Below are positions 46,633 through 55,684 of a DNA stretch of 64,000 nt, piece after piece (positions within the stretch are counted from its first letter, which is position 1; each line of letters opens with the position of its first letter). A model generated the notes under the pieces. The model made no database searches. It was not told the origin of the DNA and saw only the letters and a program-made list of their open reading frames with translations. Both the position numbers and the translations under genes were made by a program. Source of the stretch: Gelidibacter algens (GTDB lineage: Bacteria; Bacteroidota; Bacteroidia; Flavobacteriales; Flavobacteriaceae); the NCBI RefSeq assembly GCF_001678675.1, contig NZ_LZRN01000008.1, positions 62,001 through 126,000 of the forward strand. The letters are read 5' to 3'.

Positions 46633-47592
46633 TCAAAACTGATCAATAATCATCGTCGCTACACGCAAGGCTTCTGTGCCATCATGAAGCGTGACAATTG
46701 GTTTTGTGTTTGTGTTAATGGCGTCTGCAAAAGTTTCCAATTCGTCCAAAATAGCGTTGTTATTGGAAATTTCTGGATTGTCAAAGTAGATTTGCTTCTT
46801 TACACCTTCGGCATTTTGAAGAATCATATCAAAATCTCCAGGCGTGCTCGGCGCGTCTTTCATCTTGACCACTTCACATTTTTTCTCCAGAAAATCGACT
46901 GAGATATAAGCGTCCTTTTGGAAAAATCGCGTTTTACGCATATTTTTTAATGAAATTCTGCTGGCAGTTAAATTGGCGACACAACCATTTACAAATTCAA
47001 TACGCGCGTTAGCAATATCTGGGGTATCACTAATAACAGAAACCCCGCTTGCAGATATATTTTTGACTTTTGATTTCACGACACTTAATATAATGTCTAT
47101 GTCATGGATCATCAAATCCAAAACGACGGGCACATCAGTCCCTCGTGGATTGAATTCTGCCAGTCTATGGCTTTCAATAAACATCGGATTTTGAATTTGG
47201 TCTTTTACCGCTTTAAACGCAGGATTGAAACGCTCCACATGACCAACTTGGCCCTTTACCTGATTTTCAGCAACGAGAGATCTTAGGGTTTCAGCTTCCT
47301 CCACAGTATTGGTTATTGGTTTTTCAATGAAAATGTGCTTGCCTTTGGAGATTGCTAATTTTGCACAGTCGTAATGAGACAGGGTGGGGGTTACAATATC
47401 CACAACATCTACAGCATCAATAAGAGCTTCAATAGAATCGAAATACTTGTATCCTAACTCGGCCTCAATTTTTTTGGCATTGGTTTCGTCAGCATCATAA
47501 AATCCGATCAATTCAAATTTTTCAGATTGGTTTAGAAGGCGTAAGTGAATTTTTCCAAGATGACCAGCACCAAGAACTCCTGCTTTTAACAT
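46633..47592 (-). CDS. Gfo/Idh/MocA family oxidoreductase
   Basis: 319-aa NAD(P)-dependent dehydrogenase. The Rossmann domain has GVLGAGHLGKIH at 5-16, the conserved EKPIT motif is at about 94, and an alpha/beta substrate domain follows with HDIDIIL. Substrates in this family are sugars, inositols or related compounds; nothing nearby specifies which. It is divergent from pcm. Confidence 0.9.
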   Translation of the reverse strand: MLKAGVLGAGHLGKIHLRLLNQSEKFELIGFYDADETNAKKIEAELGYKYFDSIEALIDAVDVVDIVTPTLSHYDCAKLAISKGKHIFIEKPITNTVEEAETLRSLVAENQVKGQVGHVERFNPAFKAVKDQIQNPMFIESHRLAEFNPRGTDVPVVLDLMIHDIDIILSVVKSKVKNISASGVSVISDTPDIANARIEFVNGCVANLTASRISLKNMRKTRFFQKDAYISVDFLEKKCEVVKMKDAPSTPGDFDMILQNAEGVKKQIYFDNPEISNNNAILDELETFADAINTNTKPIVTLHDGTEALRVATMIIDQF

Positions 47593-47609
47593 GTGTAATA
47601 CGTTTTATA

Positions 47610-47617
47610 CAAAAATA
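47610..47617 (-). promoter_or_regulatory. -7 box upstream of the Gfo/Idh/MocA gene
   Basis: TATTTTTG on minus fits TAnnTTTG, 17 nt before the ATG. No good -33 element is visible. Confidence 0.4.
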
Positions 47618-47653
47618 GCTTTTTTTTAAGGCAGAAAAAAGAAAAAGTATATG

Positions 47654-47695
47654 GAAGTCCGAAGCTTGAAGTTGGAAGCATGGAGCCATAAGCGC
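47654..47695 (+). repeat. GAAGNNN heptad array (6 units) between the Gfo/Idh/MocA gene and pcm
   Basis: GAAGTCC, GAAGCTT, GAAGTTG, GAAGCAT, GGAGCCA and TAAGCGC follow head to tail with exact 7-nt spacing. The same consensus, including GGAG as the fifth unit, recurs at 60423-60464. Confidence 0.85.
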
Positions 47696-47793
47696 GTATC
47701 AAGAAACGGAAAGATAAAGCACCAAACATCTCACTAAAATCCTTGTAACTTCCTTTTGTTTGGGTTAATTTAGCCTACAAACTCACCACCGCT

Positions 47794-48435
47794 TTGAAAG
47801 ATACATTTAAACATAAGGGCTTGCGACAGCAACTTGTTGGCATTGTAAAAGATAAAGGAATAACTGATGAAAAAGTATTAAAGGCTATCGGTAAAATTCC
47901 GAGGCATCTTTTTATGGATTCCAGTTTTTTGGATCATGCTTATCAGGACAAGGCGTTTCCTATTGCTGCTGACCAAACTATTTCGCAACCTTATACCGTG
48001 GCGTTTCAAACAGAGCTTATGCAGGTCAAGCCTGGAGATACCGTGCTTGAAATTGGTACTGGAAGTGGCTATCAAACGGCCGTCTTATGCGATTTGGGCG
48101 CCAAAGTTTACAGTATAGAGCGCCAATTGGAGCTTTTTAAAATCACCAGTAAGTTTCTTCCTAAACTTGGGTATCGCCCTAAAAAACTAATTTTTGGAGA
48201 TGGTTATAAAGGACTCAAGGAAGAAGCGCCTTTTGACAGTATTATCGTAACTGCCGGCGCGCCTTTTGTACCGAAATCTTTAATGAGTCAGCTTAAAATT
48301 GGTGGCCGATTGGTGATCCCCGTGGGAGATCAGGTGCAGACCATGACCTTGTTTATTAGAAAAGGACCAAAGGATTTTGAAAAGCATGAATACGGCGAGT
48401 TTCGATTTGTGCCTCTTCTGGAGGATAAAAACTAA
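47794..48435 (+). CDS. pcm: Protein-L-isoaspartate O-methyltransferase
   Basis: 213 aa with a TTG start (no in-frame ATG nearby). Repairs isoaspartyl damage in proteins. The family motif FMDSSFLDHAYQDKAFPI and TISQPYTVAFQTELM precede SAM motif I VLEIGTGSGYQTA. The C-terminus is normal. It is convergent with the DUF5686 gene across a repeat-rich gap. Confidence 0.94.
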   Translation: MKDTFKHKGLRQQLVGIVKDKGITDEKVLKAIGKIPRHLFMDSSFLDHAYQDKAFPIAADQTISQPYTVAFQTELMQVKPGDTVLEIGTGSGYQTAVLCDLGAKVYSIERQLELFKITSKFLPKLGYRPKKLIFGDGYKGLKEEAPFDSIIVTAGAPFVPKSLMSQLKIGGRLVIPVGDQVQTMTLFIRKGPKDFEKHEYGEFRFVPLLEDKN

Positions 48436-48492
48436 TTTACTCAATTTTAGTTTAGTGCAAACTATGTAAAGTTAAGAGCGCATTTTTTTTAC

Positions 48493-48634
48493 CACTAATG
48501 TCACTAATTAGCACGAATAAATGAGCTGAGTTTATTTGAGATTCGTAGAATGATCAGCCGGAAATGATTACACTAATTTAAAAATCTAAAAATTTTTCAA
48601 AATTAGTGACTCTTCGAGTCACCCGCTTGAGCGG
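48493..48634. repeat. Repeat-rich convergent gap: CACTAAT units and two tandem hairpins
   Basis: CACTAAT occurs at 48493-48499 and 48502-48508, with CACGAAT at 48512-48518. CACTAATTT (48571-48579) is mirrored by AAATTAGTG (48600-48608). Two small hairpins follow head to tail: GTGACTC-TTC-GAGTCAC (48606-48622) and CCGC-TTGA-GCGG (48623-48634). All lie between the stops of pcm and the DUF5686 gene and may act in termination. Confidence 0.65.
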
Positions 48635-48719
48635 ACGGACAGGATTGTGGCCAATTATGTTTAATCTATTTATTTATATTGAATAATGGAGAACATTGTG
48701 GTCAAAACACATCTACCGT

Positions 48720-51200
48720 TTATTCAATAATATTCAAAAATTTCAACCCGAAAATTACCGCATCACCCTGATATCCGTTTTGATAAGAACGCACATAATC
48801 TAGGCGTAAAAACCTGAATTTTTTAAATCCGATGTTGTCAATTCCAATCGAAAATTCTTGGTAAGGTTTCTGGTTTTCGGTTGCGAAAGCATGTGCACCA
48901 ATCACCAAATTGTAATTGAGTTTGTTCAATAACGGCACGCGGCTTAAGAGAAAGCCTTTAAAGTCATGTTCCGCATGCATTTCCAAATACGAGGTGTTTG
49001 TACTTAGCGCATAATAAGGCAAGTTGTTGAACACGTTAAGATAGATGCTTGAGGTGCCCACATGGGTTTGGTTGCCATTTGGGTGGTAATAATCCATAAA
49101 ACCGATGTCATCGGCGCCAAAGAATGTGCCCGCCTTGAGGTTATATTTAAAATCCCCTTTATTGCCCACATTAAAGCTTTGTGTCAAACGTGCTTTGAGC
49201 TGGTCAAAATTGTATTGGCCTTCTGAAGCTGCAAATCCTTTTTCATAGCCCAGAAAGAGCGTTGGATAGTCGCTGTTTGGAATGTTTATCTTGCTATCTG
49301 GGTAACTCAAATATTCCTGTCCAAAATTAAAACGGGCATTGAGGTTGAATTTCAAAATATTATGCGTGTCAAAACTGGGGATGCCAAAAGCGTTTTCGTT
49401 CAACGGATTGTTGCTTGTGTAAGCATCATCTTCGTCATTAAAAAACACTTGATCTGTAGTATTGACTAAAGCTTTTCTACGTTCATAAGCCAAGGAGCTG
49501 TAAATGTTGATACCGTTTGAAAGTTCTTGGGAGTAGCCTACTTCTGCAAAGCTCTTATCATAAATCTTCATATAATTATTTTCAAAAAACAAGGAACTTA
49601 CGGAGTTGACCAAAGGCGAAATAGGCTGGGCTTCATTGAATTGCTGCGTTTCAACACCTCCTGAAAGTATTAAAAATGGCTTATTGATGTTGTTGAACTT
49701 ATATCTAAAAGAAGCTGTCGCTCTGAGGCGTTCATCGGAAATGCCATATTGTAAAGCCGCATTGGCAGAGAAAAAGCGGCGGAATTCATCTTGATTTTTT
49801 CGATAATAAAAATTCAATTTTGAATTGTAGCCTTGGACAGTATTAAATTGAAAGTCGGAGAGTGGAGAGCTATAACCGATCGACCAATCTTCAAAGGAAT
49901 TTTTATAATTGTAGCCGAACAGGATATCCTGGATTTTGAATGTATTGTTTTTGGCATCGATGGAATCCAGATATGGTCTCGACTCTCTAAGTGTCTGAAT
50001 GCTGTCTTTTACTAAATAGTCGCTTATTTCTTCATCTGTTAAAGGGACAGGACGGATGCTGTTCCAATAGGTTGAATCCTTTTTGTTGGCTTCATCAACA
50101 AATGATAAAATCTCCTTGCCGAATGATTTTTTTGTCAGTTCAGGATTAAAATTATAATCGCTGTACACGGCAGTGTAACGCCCATCGCCTTTAAATCCTA
50201 AAAGAGAATAACTGAAATCAAGACCTTGGGATCTCAACACCCAAAGTTGGTCTGTGTCTGAATACGAAAAGGTCTGTTTGATGGTGATGACTTCCGCTGG
50301 CGGAATTTGTGCCTGAATGCCAGTGATATCCAATTCTAACGCATAAATGGTCCATTGGTTGTCCACAATATAAATATTTCCAGAGAAGATCCGATCATTT
50401 TCACGTCTCGGAATGACCTTGATTTTATTGATGAGGTTGCCTTTGTCATCATAAAAAATACCCTCTAATTTATAGGTGTAATAGTTGAACGCATAATCGG
50501 CAATTGGCGAAATGATTTGGTTGCCCAATTCAATGGTATTATTATAAAAATTGTAATCCACATCGCTTGCCGTATTAAAACTGAAGCCGTTATTGTCTCC
50601 GCTCACTTTTGAAGCGATAATCTTTTCCTTGAGCTTATCTGGACGCAGGTATTCAATTTCGGAAATGGTTTCAGACAAGTACAGAATACCACTGCGCGTA
50701 GAATCGAGTCCTACCATAAAGTCATCCAATTCCTGACCCAAAAACTTCTCCGGGGCGTTCTTGATGCGGATCAAACCGCGAGAATAAAAGTTGGCCTTAA
50801 ATGCATCGATTTTCTCCAAATTTACCTTTCGAGAAGCGATGGCCTTTCTCATGATGATATCGGCAGGATTTTCATCAGAATTGATCACCACTTCATTTAG
50901 AGAGATTTCCTCTTCCATAAGCGTAGCATCCAATACATACGGAAATTTGGTGATGACAACTTCCTTTTTTACGGTTTTATAACCTAAAAACTGAAAAACT
51001 ACGGTGTAGGTTTGTGGCTTTGTAATGTTGAGTTCATAGTAGCCTTCATCATTACTTGTAGTTCCGGTAAATGTATTTTCTAAATAGATATTGACAAAGG
51101 GGAGGGCTGCATTTTTCTGATCTGTAATGCGGCCTTTAATTTGTGAAAACGCTTGTAAACTGATGGTAATAAAAAGAAGAGCGAGTAAATTTTTAGTCAT
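48720..51200 (-). CDS. DUF5686 outer membrane protein with carboxypeptidase-regulatory-like N-domain
   Basis: 826 aa. The signal peptide (about 1-19, ending LQAFSQ) is followed by a CarboxypepD_reg-like beta-sandwich (about 21-95: GRITDQKNAALPFVNIYLENTFTGTTSNDEGYY). A long DUF5686 region rich in alternating beta strands follows, ending in an aromatic-rich C-terminal strand, as expected for an outer membrane barrel. The domain order resembles SusC-type proteins, but no TonB plug is seen. Function unknown. Confidence 0.85.
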   Translation of the reverse strand: MTKNLLALLFITISLQAFSQIKGRITDQKNAALPFVNIYLENTFTGTTSNDEGYYELNITKPQTYTVVFQFLGYKTVKKEVVITKFPYVLDATLMEEEISLNEVVINSDENPADIIMRKAIASRKVNLEKIDAFKANFYSRGLIRIKNAPEKFLGQELDDFMVGLDSTRSGILYLSETISEIEYLRPDKLKEKIIASKVSGDNNGFSFNTASDVDYNFYNNTIELGNQIISPIADYAFNYYTYKLEGIFYDDKGNLINKIKVIPRRENDRIFSGNIYIVDNQWTIYALELDITGIQAQIPPAEVITIKQTFSYSDTDQLWVLRSQGLDFSYSLLGFKGDGRYTAVYSDYNFNPELTKKSFGKEILSFVDEANKKDSTYWNSIRPVPLTDEEISDYLVKDSIQTLRESRPYLDSIDAKNNTFKIQDILFGYNYKNSFEDWSIGYSSPLSDFQFNTVQGYNSKLNFYYRKNQDEFRRFFSANAALQYGISDERLRATASFRYKFNNINKPFLILSGGVETQQFNEAQPISPLVNSVSSLFFENNYMKIYDKSFAEVGYSQELSNGINIYSSLAYERRKALVNTTDQVFFNDEDDAYTSNNPLNENAFGIPSFDTHNILKFNLNARFNFGQEYLSYPDSKINIPNSDYPTLFLGYEKGFAASEGQYNFDQLKARLTQSFNVGNKGDFKYNLKAGTFFGADDIGFMDYYHPNGNQTHVGTSSIYLNVFNNLPYYALSTNTSYLEMHAEHDFKGFLLSRVPLLNKLNYNLVIGAHAFATENQKPYQEFSIGIDNIGFKKFRFLRLDYVRSYQNGYQGDAVIFGLKFLNIIE

Positions 51201-51261
51201 AAAGTTAGGTTTCTATTGTTATAGACGCATTTCATTATGGAATGGTTGCCTATACGCAATT

Positions 51262-51269
51262 CAAACTTA
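51262..51269 (-). promoter_or_regulatory. -7 box upstream of the DUF5686 gene
   Basis: TAAGTTTG on minus fits TAnnTTTG, 61 nt before the ATG; the -33 element is weak. Confidence 0.35.
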
Positions 51270-51426
51270 ACTATAAAAATGACTTGTGATTGTTATAAGA
51301 ATCCTAAAATAACGGATTTTGTCATTCAATAAAGAAAGCGCATTTCTAAAATTCAGGATTTATTTGAATTTGAAATTTTATTTTTTTGCTCCGGATAGCA
51401 AAGGGGATTGCTCCCTATTTAGGTCT

Positions 51427-51885
51427 TTAGTTGTAGATTTTCTTAACCCTATCGAGATTCCTCTTATTCTCACGGTCTCTAATGGTGTCCCGTTTATCAT
51501 AGAGTTTTTTACCTTTACCTAAAGCTATTTCCACTTTGGCAAAACCTCTGTCATTAATAAACAAACGTAACGGTACAATTGACAATCCTTTAATTTGGAC
51601 ATCTTTGTGTAAAGATTTGAGCTCGCGCTTATTCAAGAGAAGTTTGCGCTCAGCCTTAGGCCTGTGGTTGTAGTAATTTCCAAATGCATACTCCTCAATA
51701 TTCATGTTGATGACAAACAGCTCGCCCTTCGCATTAAACTCACAAAAACTTTCAGCAATGGAGGCTTTACTGTTTCTAATAGATTTTATCTCAGTACCTG
51801 TTAAAACAATGCCAGCCGTATATTTGTCCAATAGTTCATATTGAAACCGTGCTTTTCTGTTTTTTATATTGATGTTTTTCTGCAT
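51427..51885 (-). CDS. smpB: SsrA-binding protein SmpB
   Basis: 152 aa from ATG 51885, reading MQKNINIKNRKARFQYELL, the usual SmpB opening. An in-frame ATG at 51906 is rejected because a -7 promoter box (51893-51900) lies between the two. Core motifs: GIVLTGTEIKSIRNSKASI, ERKLLLNKREL, LYDKRDTIRDRENKR. It brings tmRNA to stalled ribosomes. The tmRNA gene itself is not in this window. Confidence 0.96.
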   Translation of the reverse strand: MQKNINIKNRKARFQYELLDKYTAGIVLTGTEIKSIRNSKASIAESFCEFNAKGELFVINMNIEEYAFGNYYNHRPKAERKLLLNKRELKSLHKDVQIKGLSIVPLRLFINDRGFAKVEIALGKGKKLYDKRDTIRDRENKRNLDRVKKIYN

Positions 51886-51892
51886 AGGAAGC

Positions 51893-51900
51893 CAAAGGTA
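51893..51900 (-). promoter_or_regulatory. -7 box that fixes the smpB start
   Basis: TACCTTTG on minus fits TAnnTTTG and ends 7 nt before ATG 51885. The longer reading from 51906 would be translated from DNA lying upstream of the start of transcription. Confidence 0.55.
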
Positions 51901-51943
51901 AAACATTTAAGATAACTTTTAAAGAACACGCATCTGTAATCTT

Positions 51944-51951
51944 TAAATTTG
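51944..51951 (+). promoter_or_regulatory. -7 box upstream of the DUF6503 gene
   Basis: TAAATTTG fits TAnnTTTG, 23 nt before ATG 51975, divergent from the smpB promoter about 45 bp away. Confidence 0.45.
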
Positions 51952-51974
51952 CAAGTTCAAATAAAAATCATGTT

Positions 51975-52736
51975 ATGTTTCGGAATGCTTTAATCTTAGT
52001 TGTGTTGCTGTCGTTTTTCAATTGTAAAGAAGAAGAAAAACAGACCTCTTCTCCAGAATCTGCTGAGGAGATCATTAAAAAGTCAATATCGGTTGCCGGC
52101 GGAGACGTGTTTGAGAGCTCAGACATTAGTTTTGATTTTAGGGATGTGCAATTTAAAGCAATTCGCAATAATGGGAAGTTTGAGCTAGAACGCCAATTTT
52201 TGGATTCACTAACAGAAATTAGGGATGTTTTAAAGAATTCCGGATTTGAACGTCATGAGAATGGCGAGCGTGTTGAGCTGACGGATTCTATACGCTCATT
52301 ATATGCTGCCTCTGTTAATGCGGTACATTATTTCTCGGTACTGCCTTACGGATTAAACGGGAAGGCGGTTCACAAAACCTATCTGGGCACTAAAAACATA
52401 AAAGGCAAGGACTATCATAAAATAAAGATTACATTTTCTGAAGATGGTGGTGGTGAAGATTTCGAGGATGAATTTATATATTGGATTGACCCAACCTCTT
52501 ATAAAGTAGATTATCTGGCGTATTCATATGAAGAAGTTGATGGCCAGGGATTTCGTTTTAGGGAAGCCTATAATCAAAGAATGGTCAACGGATTGCATTT
52601 TGCCGACTATAATAATTACAAACCTGCCTCGTCCACGATCAAACTTGAAGACTTGGATGCGCTGTTCAGTGCAGGAGAGCTGGAACTGCTTTCAAAAGTA
52701 GAACTCAAGAATGTAAAGGTTGAACACCTTAATTAA
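51975..52736 (+). CDS. DUF6503 family lipoprotein
   Basis: 253 aa. The signal ends at a lipobox-like VLLSFFNCKEEEK. The rest is beta-rich and resembles the Bacteroidetes DUF6503 family (SISVAGGDVFESSDISFDFRD; YWIDPTSYKVDYLAYSY), which looks like an outer-membrane lipoprotein carrier-type half-barrel. Function unknown. It converges with the histidine phosphatase gene, overlapping by 8 nt at the 3' ends. Confidence 0.72.
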   Translation: MFRNALILVVLLSFFNCKEEEKQTSSPESAEEIIKKSISVAGGDVFESSDISFDFRDVQFKAIRNNGKFELERQFLDSLTEIRDVLKNSGFERHENGERVELTDSIRSLYAASVNAVHYFSVLPYGLNGKAVHKTYLGTKNIKGKDYHKIKITFSEDGGGEDFEDEFIYWIDPTSYKVDYLAYSYEEVDGQGFRFREAYNQRMVNGLHFADYNNYKPASSTIKLEDLDALFSAGELELLSKVELKNVKVEHLN

Positions 52737-53238
52737 TCGTAAGTACTACGTCTGTAGCCCTTCCCTCTGTAAGGGTTACAATGTAAAGATTGCCGTTGTT
52801 GGCATCATCAATATGCTCATACTTTTTACTCCCAATTGCCGCATTTACAAATTCCGGAATGGTATTGCTATGACCAACAATCAGAACGGTTTTTCCTTTG
52901 GTTGCTGATTCAAAAGTGCTATCAAAATAGGTATCCGCATTGTAGGTAATAATTTCGAGATTGTTTTTAGTCGCTGTTGGCTGGCATGTTTCTTTGGTTC
53001 TGTAATAGTTTGTGGCGTAGATGGCGTCAAACTGGATGTGTTGCAAAATTATACTCCAATCTTGTGCTCTCTTATGGCCTTCTCCTGTAAGATGCGGATC
53101 TTTTTCTGAAGTATCACTGCGATCCTTTTCCGCGTGACGAATGAAAAAATAGGTAGTGACTTCAGAATTTGGTTCCTTTTGTGCAAAAGAACTTATTGAG
53201 ATTAGTGTGAAACAGATACTTATCAGATAGCGTGTCAT
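52729..53238 (-). CDS. Exported histidine phosphatase family protein (SixA/phosphoglycerate-mutase-like)
   Basis: 169 aa with an N-terminal signal peptide (about 1-19, ending SSFAQK). The phosphohistidine motif is FIRHAEKDRSD at about 31-41, and the second catalytic His is in VLIVGHSNTIPEF. Secreted members are usually broad phosphatases. It is last in a run deoC-deoD-this gene, so it may dephosphorylate nucleotides or sugar phosphates before uptake; this is inference. Confidence 0.88.
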   Translation of the reverse strand: MTRYLISICFTLISISSFAQKEPNSEVTTYFFIRHAEKDRSDTSEKDPHLTGEGHKRAQDWSIILQHIQFDAIYATNYYRTKETCQPTATKNNLEIITYNADTYFDSTFESATKGKTVLIVGHSNTIPEFVNAAIGSKKYEHIDDANNGNLYIVTLTEGRATDVVLTIN

Positions 53239-53263
53239 TGATGATGTGTTTAGACAGTTTAGA

Positions 53264-53962
53264 TTACGCCAATTCTAAGGCAATTTCAATCATCTCCTTA
53301 AAGGTCGTCTCTCTTTCTTGAGACGTGGTGTGTTCTCCAGTAACTAAAGAATCTGAAATGGTGAGGATGCTTAGGGCATTCACATTATGCTTGGCGGCCA
53401 GGGTGTAAAGACCGGCGCTTTCCATCTCAACGCACAGCACACCAAATTTTGACCATTTTTTATACGCTTCAATATCATCGCCATAAAACTCATCACTGGT
53501 CAATACGTTTCCTGCTTTTAATGCAATATTTTTAGCTTTGGCAGCGTCTACCGCTTTTTGAAAAAGGCCAAAATCGGCAGTAGGAGCAAAATCGGCGCCA
53601 CCAAAACGCAATTCGTTTATGCCAGAAGTCGATGAGGCGGCCATGGCCAATACAATATCCCTTATCTTGACGTGTTGTTGGTAGGAGCCCGCACTCCCCA
53701 CTCTGATGAGGTTTTTAACGCCGTAGTCAGTAATTAATTCATGTGCGTAAATGGAAATACTGGGTACGCCCATTCCCGTGCCCATAGTAGAAATAGGTTT
53801 GCCCTTGTACGTGCCTGTATACCCAAGCATGCCTCTGACGTTGTTAAAAAGTTTTGGATGATCAAAAAATGTATGTGCAATCCATTTGGCTCTCAATGGA
53901 TCTCCGGGAAGAAGAATGGTTTCAGCAATCTCTCCTTTTTTAGCTTCAATATGTAGGCTCAT
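53264..53962 (-). CDS. deoD: Purine-nucleoside phosphorylase DeoD
   Basis: 232-aa hexameric-type phosphorylase. Signatures: [14 protein letters not shown] at the start, [26 protein letters not shown], the substrate loop [14 protein letters not shown] and the active-site Asp in [10 protein letters not shown]. Splits purine (deoxy)nucleosides into base plus ribose-1-phosphate. It follows deoC by 29 nt, so this is a deoxynucleoside salvage operon. Confidence 0.96.
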   Translation of the reverse strand: MSLHIEAKKGEIAETILLPGDPLRAKWIAHTFFDHPKLFNNVRGMLGYTGTYKGKPISTMGTGMGVPSISIYAHELITDYGVKNLIRVGSAGSYQQHVKIRDIVLAMAASSTSGINELRFGGADFAPTADFGLFQKAVDAAKAKNIALKAGNVLTSDEFYGDDIEAYKKWSKFGVLCVEMESAGLYTLAAKHNVNALSILTISDSLVTGEHTTSQERETTFKEMIEIALELA

Positions 53963-53991
53963 TGGGTTGGTTTAAATACTAAAGATAAAGA

Positions 53992-54654
53992 TTAATATTT
54001 ATCTGAAGTAATTTTCTCTGTCATCATTGCAACCCCAGAAGAAGTGCCAATTCTGTCAGCGCCTGCATCAATATATTTTATGGCAGTCTCCAAATCTTTA
54101 ATGCCGCCAGACGCTTTTATTTTAGCGTTGTCCCTTACAATTTTTTTGATGATCTTAACAGCTGTAAGTGTGGCGCCACCTTTTGAGAAGCCTGTAGAAG
54201 TTTTTATGAAATCGACCTTTGCATCGATGCAAATTTCACAAGCTTTGACGATTTCGTTTTTAGAAAGTTCACTAATTTCAAGTATCACTTTAAGAGGCAC
54301 TTTACCAATCGCCATTTTAACATCAGAAAGGTCCTTAAATACTGCAACATAGTTTTTGCTTCTTAACATCCCAATGTTAATAACCATATCAATTTCATCA
54401 GCACCATTATTAATCGCGTTTTTAGCCTCAAAAACCTTAGCTTCTGTGGAAGGTGCTCCTAATGGAAACCCAATCACGGATACTATCTTGACCTCAGTGT
54501 TTGACAACAGTTGTTTGGCTAAGGTGACATAACAACCATTAACGCAAACAGCGTAAAAATTATATTTTTTTGCCTCATTGCACAAATCGATAATTTGTCT
54601 CTCAGTGGTACTTGGTTTTAGATGTGTGTGTTCTATAAATTGATTGATATTCAT
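53992..54654 (-). CDS. deoC: Deoxyribose-phosphate aldolase
   Basis: 220 aa from ATG 54654 (MNINQFIEHTHLKPST). A longer in-frame ATG at 54681 lies inside the promoter's -7 box. TIM-barrel aldolase. The Schiff-base Lys is in VDFIKTSTGFSKGGAT and the second Lys in IKASGGIKD. Cleaves deoxyribose-5-phosphate to acetaldehyde and glyceraldehyde-3-phosphate, working with deoD downstream. Confidence 0.96.
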   Translation of the reverse strand: MNINQFIEHTHLKPSTTERQIIDLCNEAKKYNFYAVCVNGCYVTLAKQLLSNTEVKIVSVIGFPLGAPSTEAKVFEAKNAINNGADEIDMVINIGMLRSKNYVAVFKDLSDVKMAIGKVPLKVILEISELSKNEIVKACEICIDAKVDFIKTSTGFSKGGATLTAVKIIKKIVRDNAKIKASGGIKDLETAIKYIDAGADRIGTSSGVAMMTEKITSDKY

Positions 54655-54678
54655 AACAATTTCATGGCTTAAGTGTCG

Positions 54679-54709
54679 CAAACCTACGATAAACGGCTAT
54701 TTCATTCAA
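54679..54709 (-). promoter_or_regulatory. deoC promoter
   Basis: On minus TTG (54707-54709), 20 nt, then TAGGTTTG (54679-54686) matches the flavobacterial consensus in both boxes. It is 24 nt before ATG 54654 and excludes the upstream ATG at 54681. Confidence 0.65.
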
Positions 54710-55118
54710 GATTAATTTCAATTATTAGATGAACGGTATAAAAGAAGTTTATTAATATTATTATTCATCTTAAAAAAAGATTGATAGAATTGGAACGGTT
54801 TCGAGATAGAGCGACATTAGAAAATATGTACGTTATGTTGTGGCAAAAAGACTACGACTTACTGGAAAATGGCCAAAATTTATGGTATGTTTAACATTAT
54901 GATCATGTTTATAAACTGTCTCTGTATTCAAGAGATAACAGCCGAGATTTAATCTTTATTTTGGTTTCTAAATTTTTTTAAAAAGATAAGGGCGGATTGG
55001 CTATGGCTCAACAGGACTTAATACATATTCTCAATACAATTCAATAACATTATTAAGTGATATTTAGGAATTATATATTTTTGCCTATGGAATAATAGGA
55101 CTCATTTTCAAGCGATGT
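54710..55118. other. Gap with no recognised gene
   Basis: About 410 bp of AT-rich DNA between deoC and a hypothetical gene. The only open reading of note is a TTG-started frame of 37 codons at 54781-54894 (contains NMYVMLWQKDYDLLENGQN), which has coding-like composition but no relative I recognise. No hairpin, repeat array or RNA gene is seen. Confidence 0.35.
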
Positions 55119-55502
55119 TCAGCTTTCAGTTTTGGCTATAAGGCTATGCGCCCACTCGATCGCGTTAGTTAAGTTGTCAAAAATCTCATACGGTTTGTCG
55201 TAGAATTTCAATTCGTATTCAGCATTTTTTCTCATGATGTCTGTTTTAGGAATAATTGCTATGGCAATTAAGTTTGGGATTTTTTCAGCCTCCTTGTAAA
55301 TTAGGGGATTTACCGAATAGGACTTTGCACGGTTTGAGATATAGACCATTTTTTTACCACTAAAATGTTTTTTTATACAGTCGTTTAAAAGGTCGTTATA
55401 TTTTGGTTCAACAATAACCCCTTCTTTAAACTGATTGATAATGAATTCATCAAAAACAAATGCTTCACTCACCTCAAAATTGTAATATTCTATAATGTCC
55501 AT
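55119..55502 (-). CDS. Hypothetical protein, possibly STAS/SpoIIAA-like
   Basis: 127-aa acidic soluble protein without signal or membrane helix. Its alternating hydrophobic strands and helices, the conserved-looking GKKMVYISNRAKSYSVNPLIY and the closing NLTNAIEWAHSLI suggest the SpoIIAA-like/STAS fold common in Bacteroidetes, but I cannot confirm this. Isolated gene on minus, with long non-coding DNA upstream and the clpB terminator region behind. Confidence 0.6.
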   Translation of the reverse strand: MDIIEYYNFEVSEAFVFDEFIINQFKEGVIVEPKYNDLLNDCIKKHFSGKKMVYISNRAKSYSVNPLIYKEAEKIPNLIAIAIIPKTDIMRKNAEYELKFYDKPYEIFDNLTNAIEWAHSLIAKTES

Positions 55503-55566
55503 ACATCCTTATTTTTGAATTGACTTTTATATTACAAAATATAAACGATATCTCTTGATTTAATTT

Positions 55567-55605
55567 AAAAAAACAGCACTCCTCTTTTTCAAGACTTGTG
55601 CTGTT
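55567..55605 (-). terminator. Terminator downstream of clpB
   Basis: AACAGCAC (55572-55579) and GTGCTGTT (55598-55605) form an 8-bp stem. On minus it is followed by seven T (55573-55567). It lies 80 nt past the clpB stop. Confidence 0.75.
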
Positions 55606-55684
55606 CCTAATTAACAAACCAACTATTATGAAAAATCCTCTCGGACTTTTTAAACGACGGCATTGAGAATGCCAACGTTTGCTG

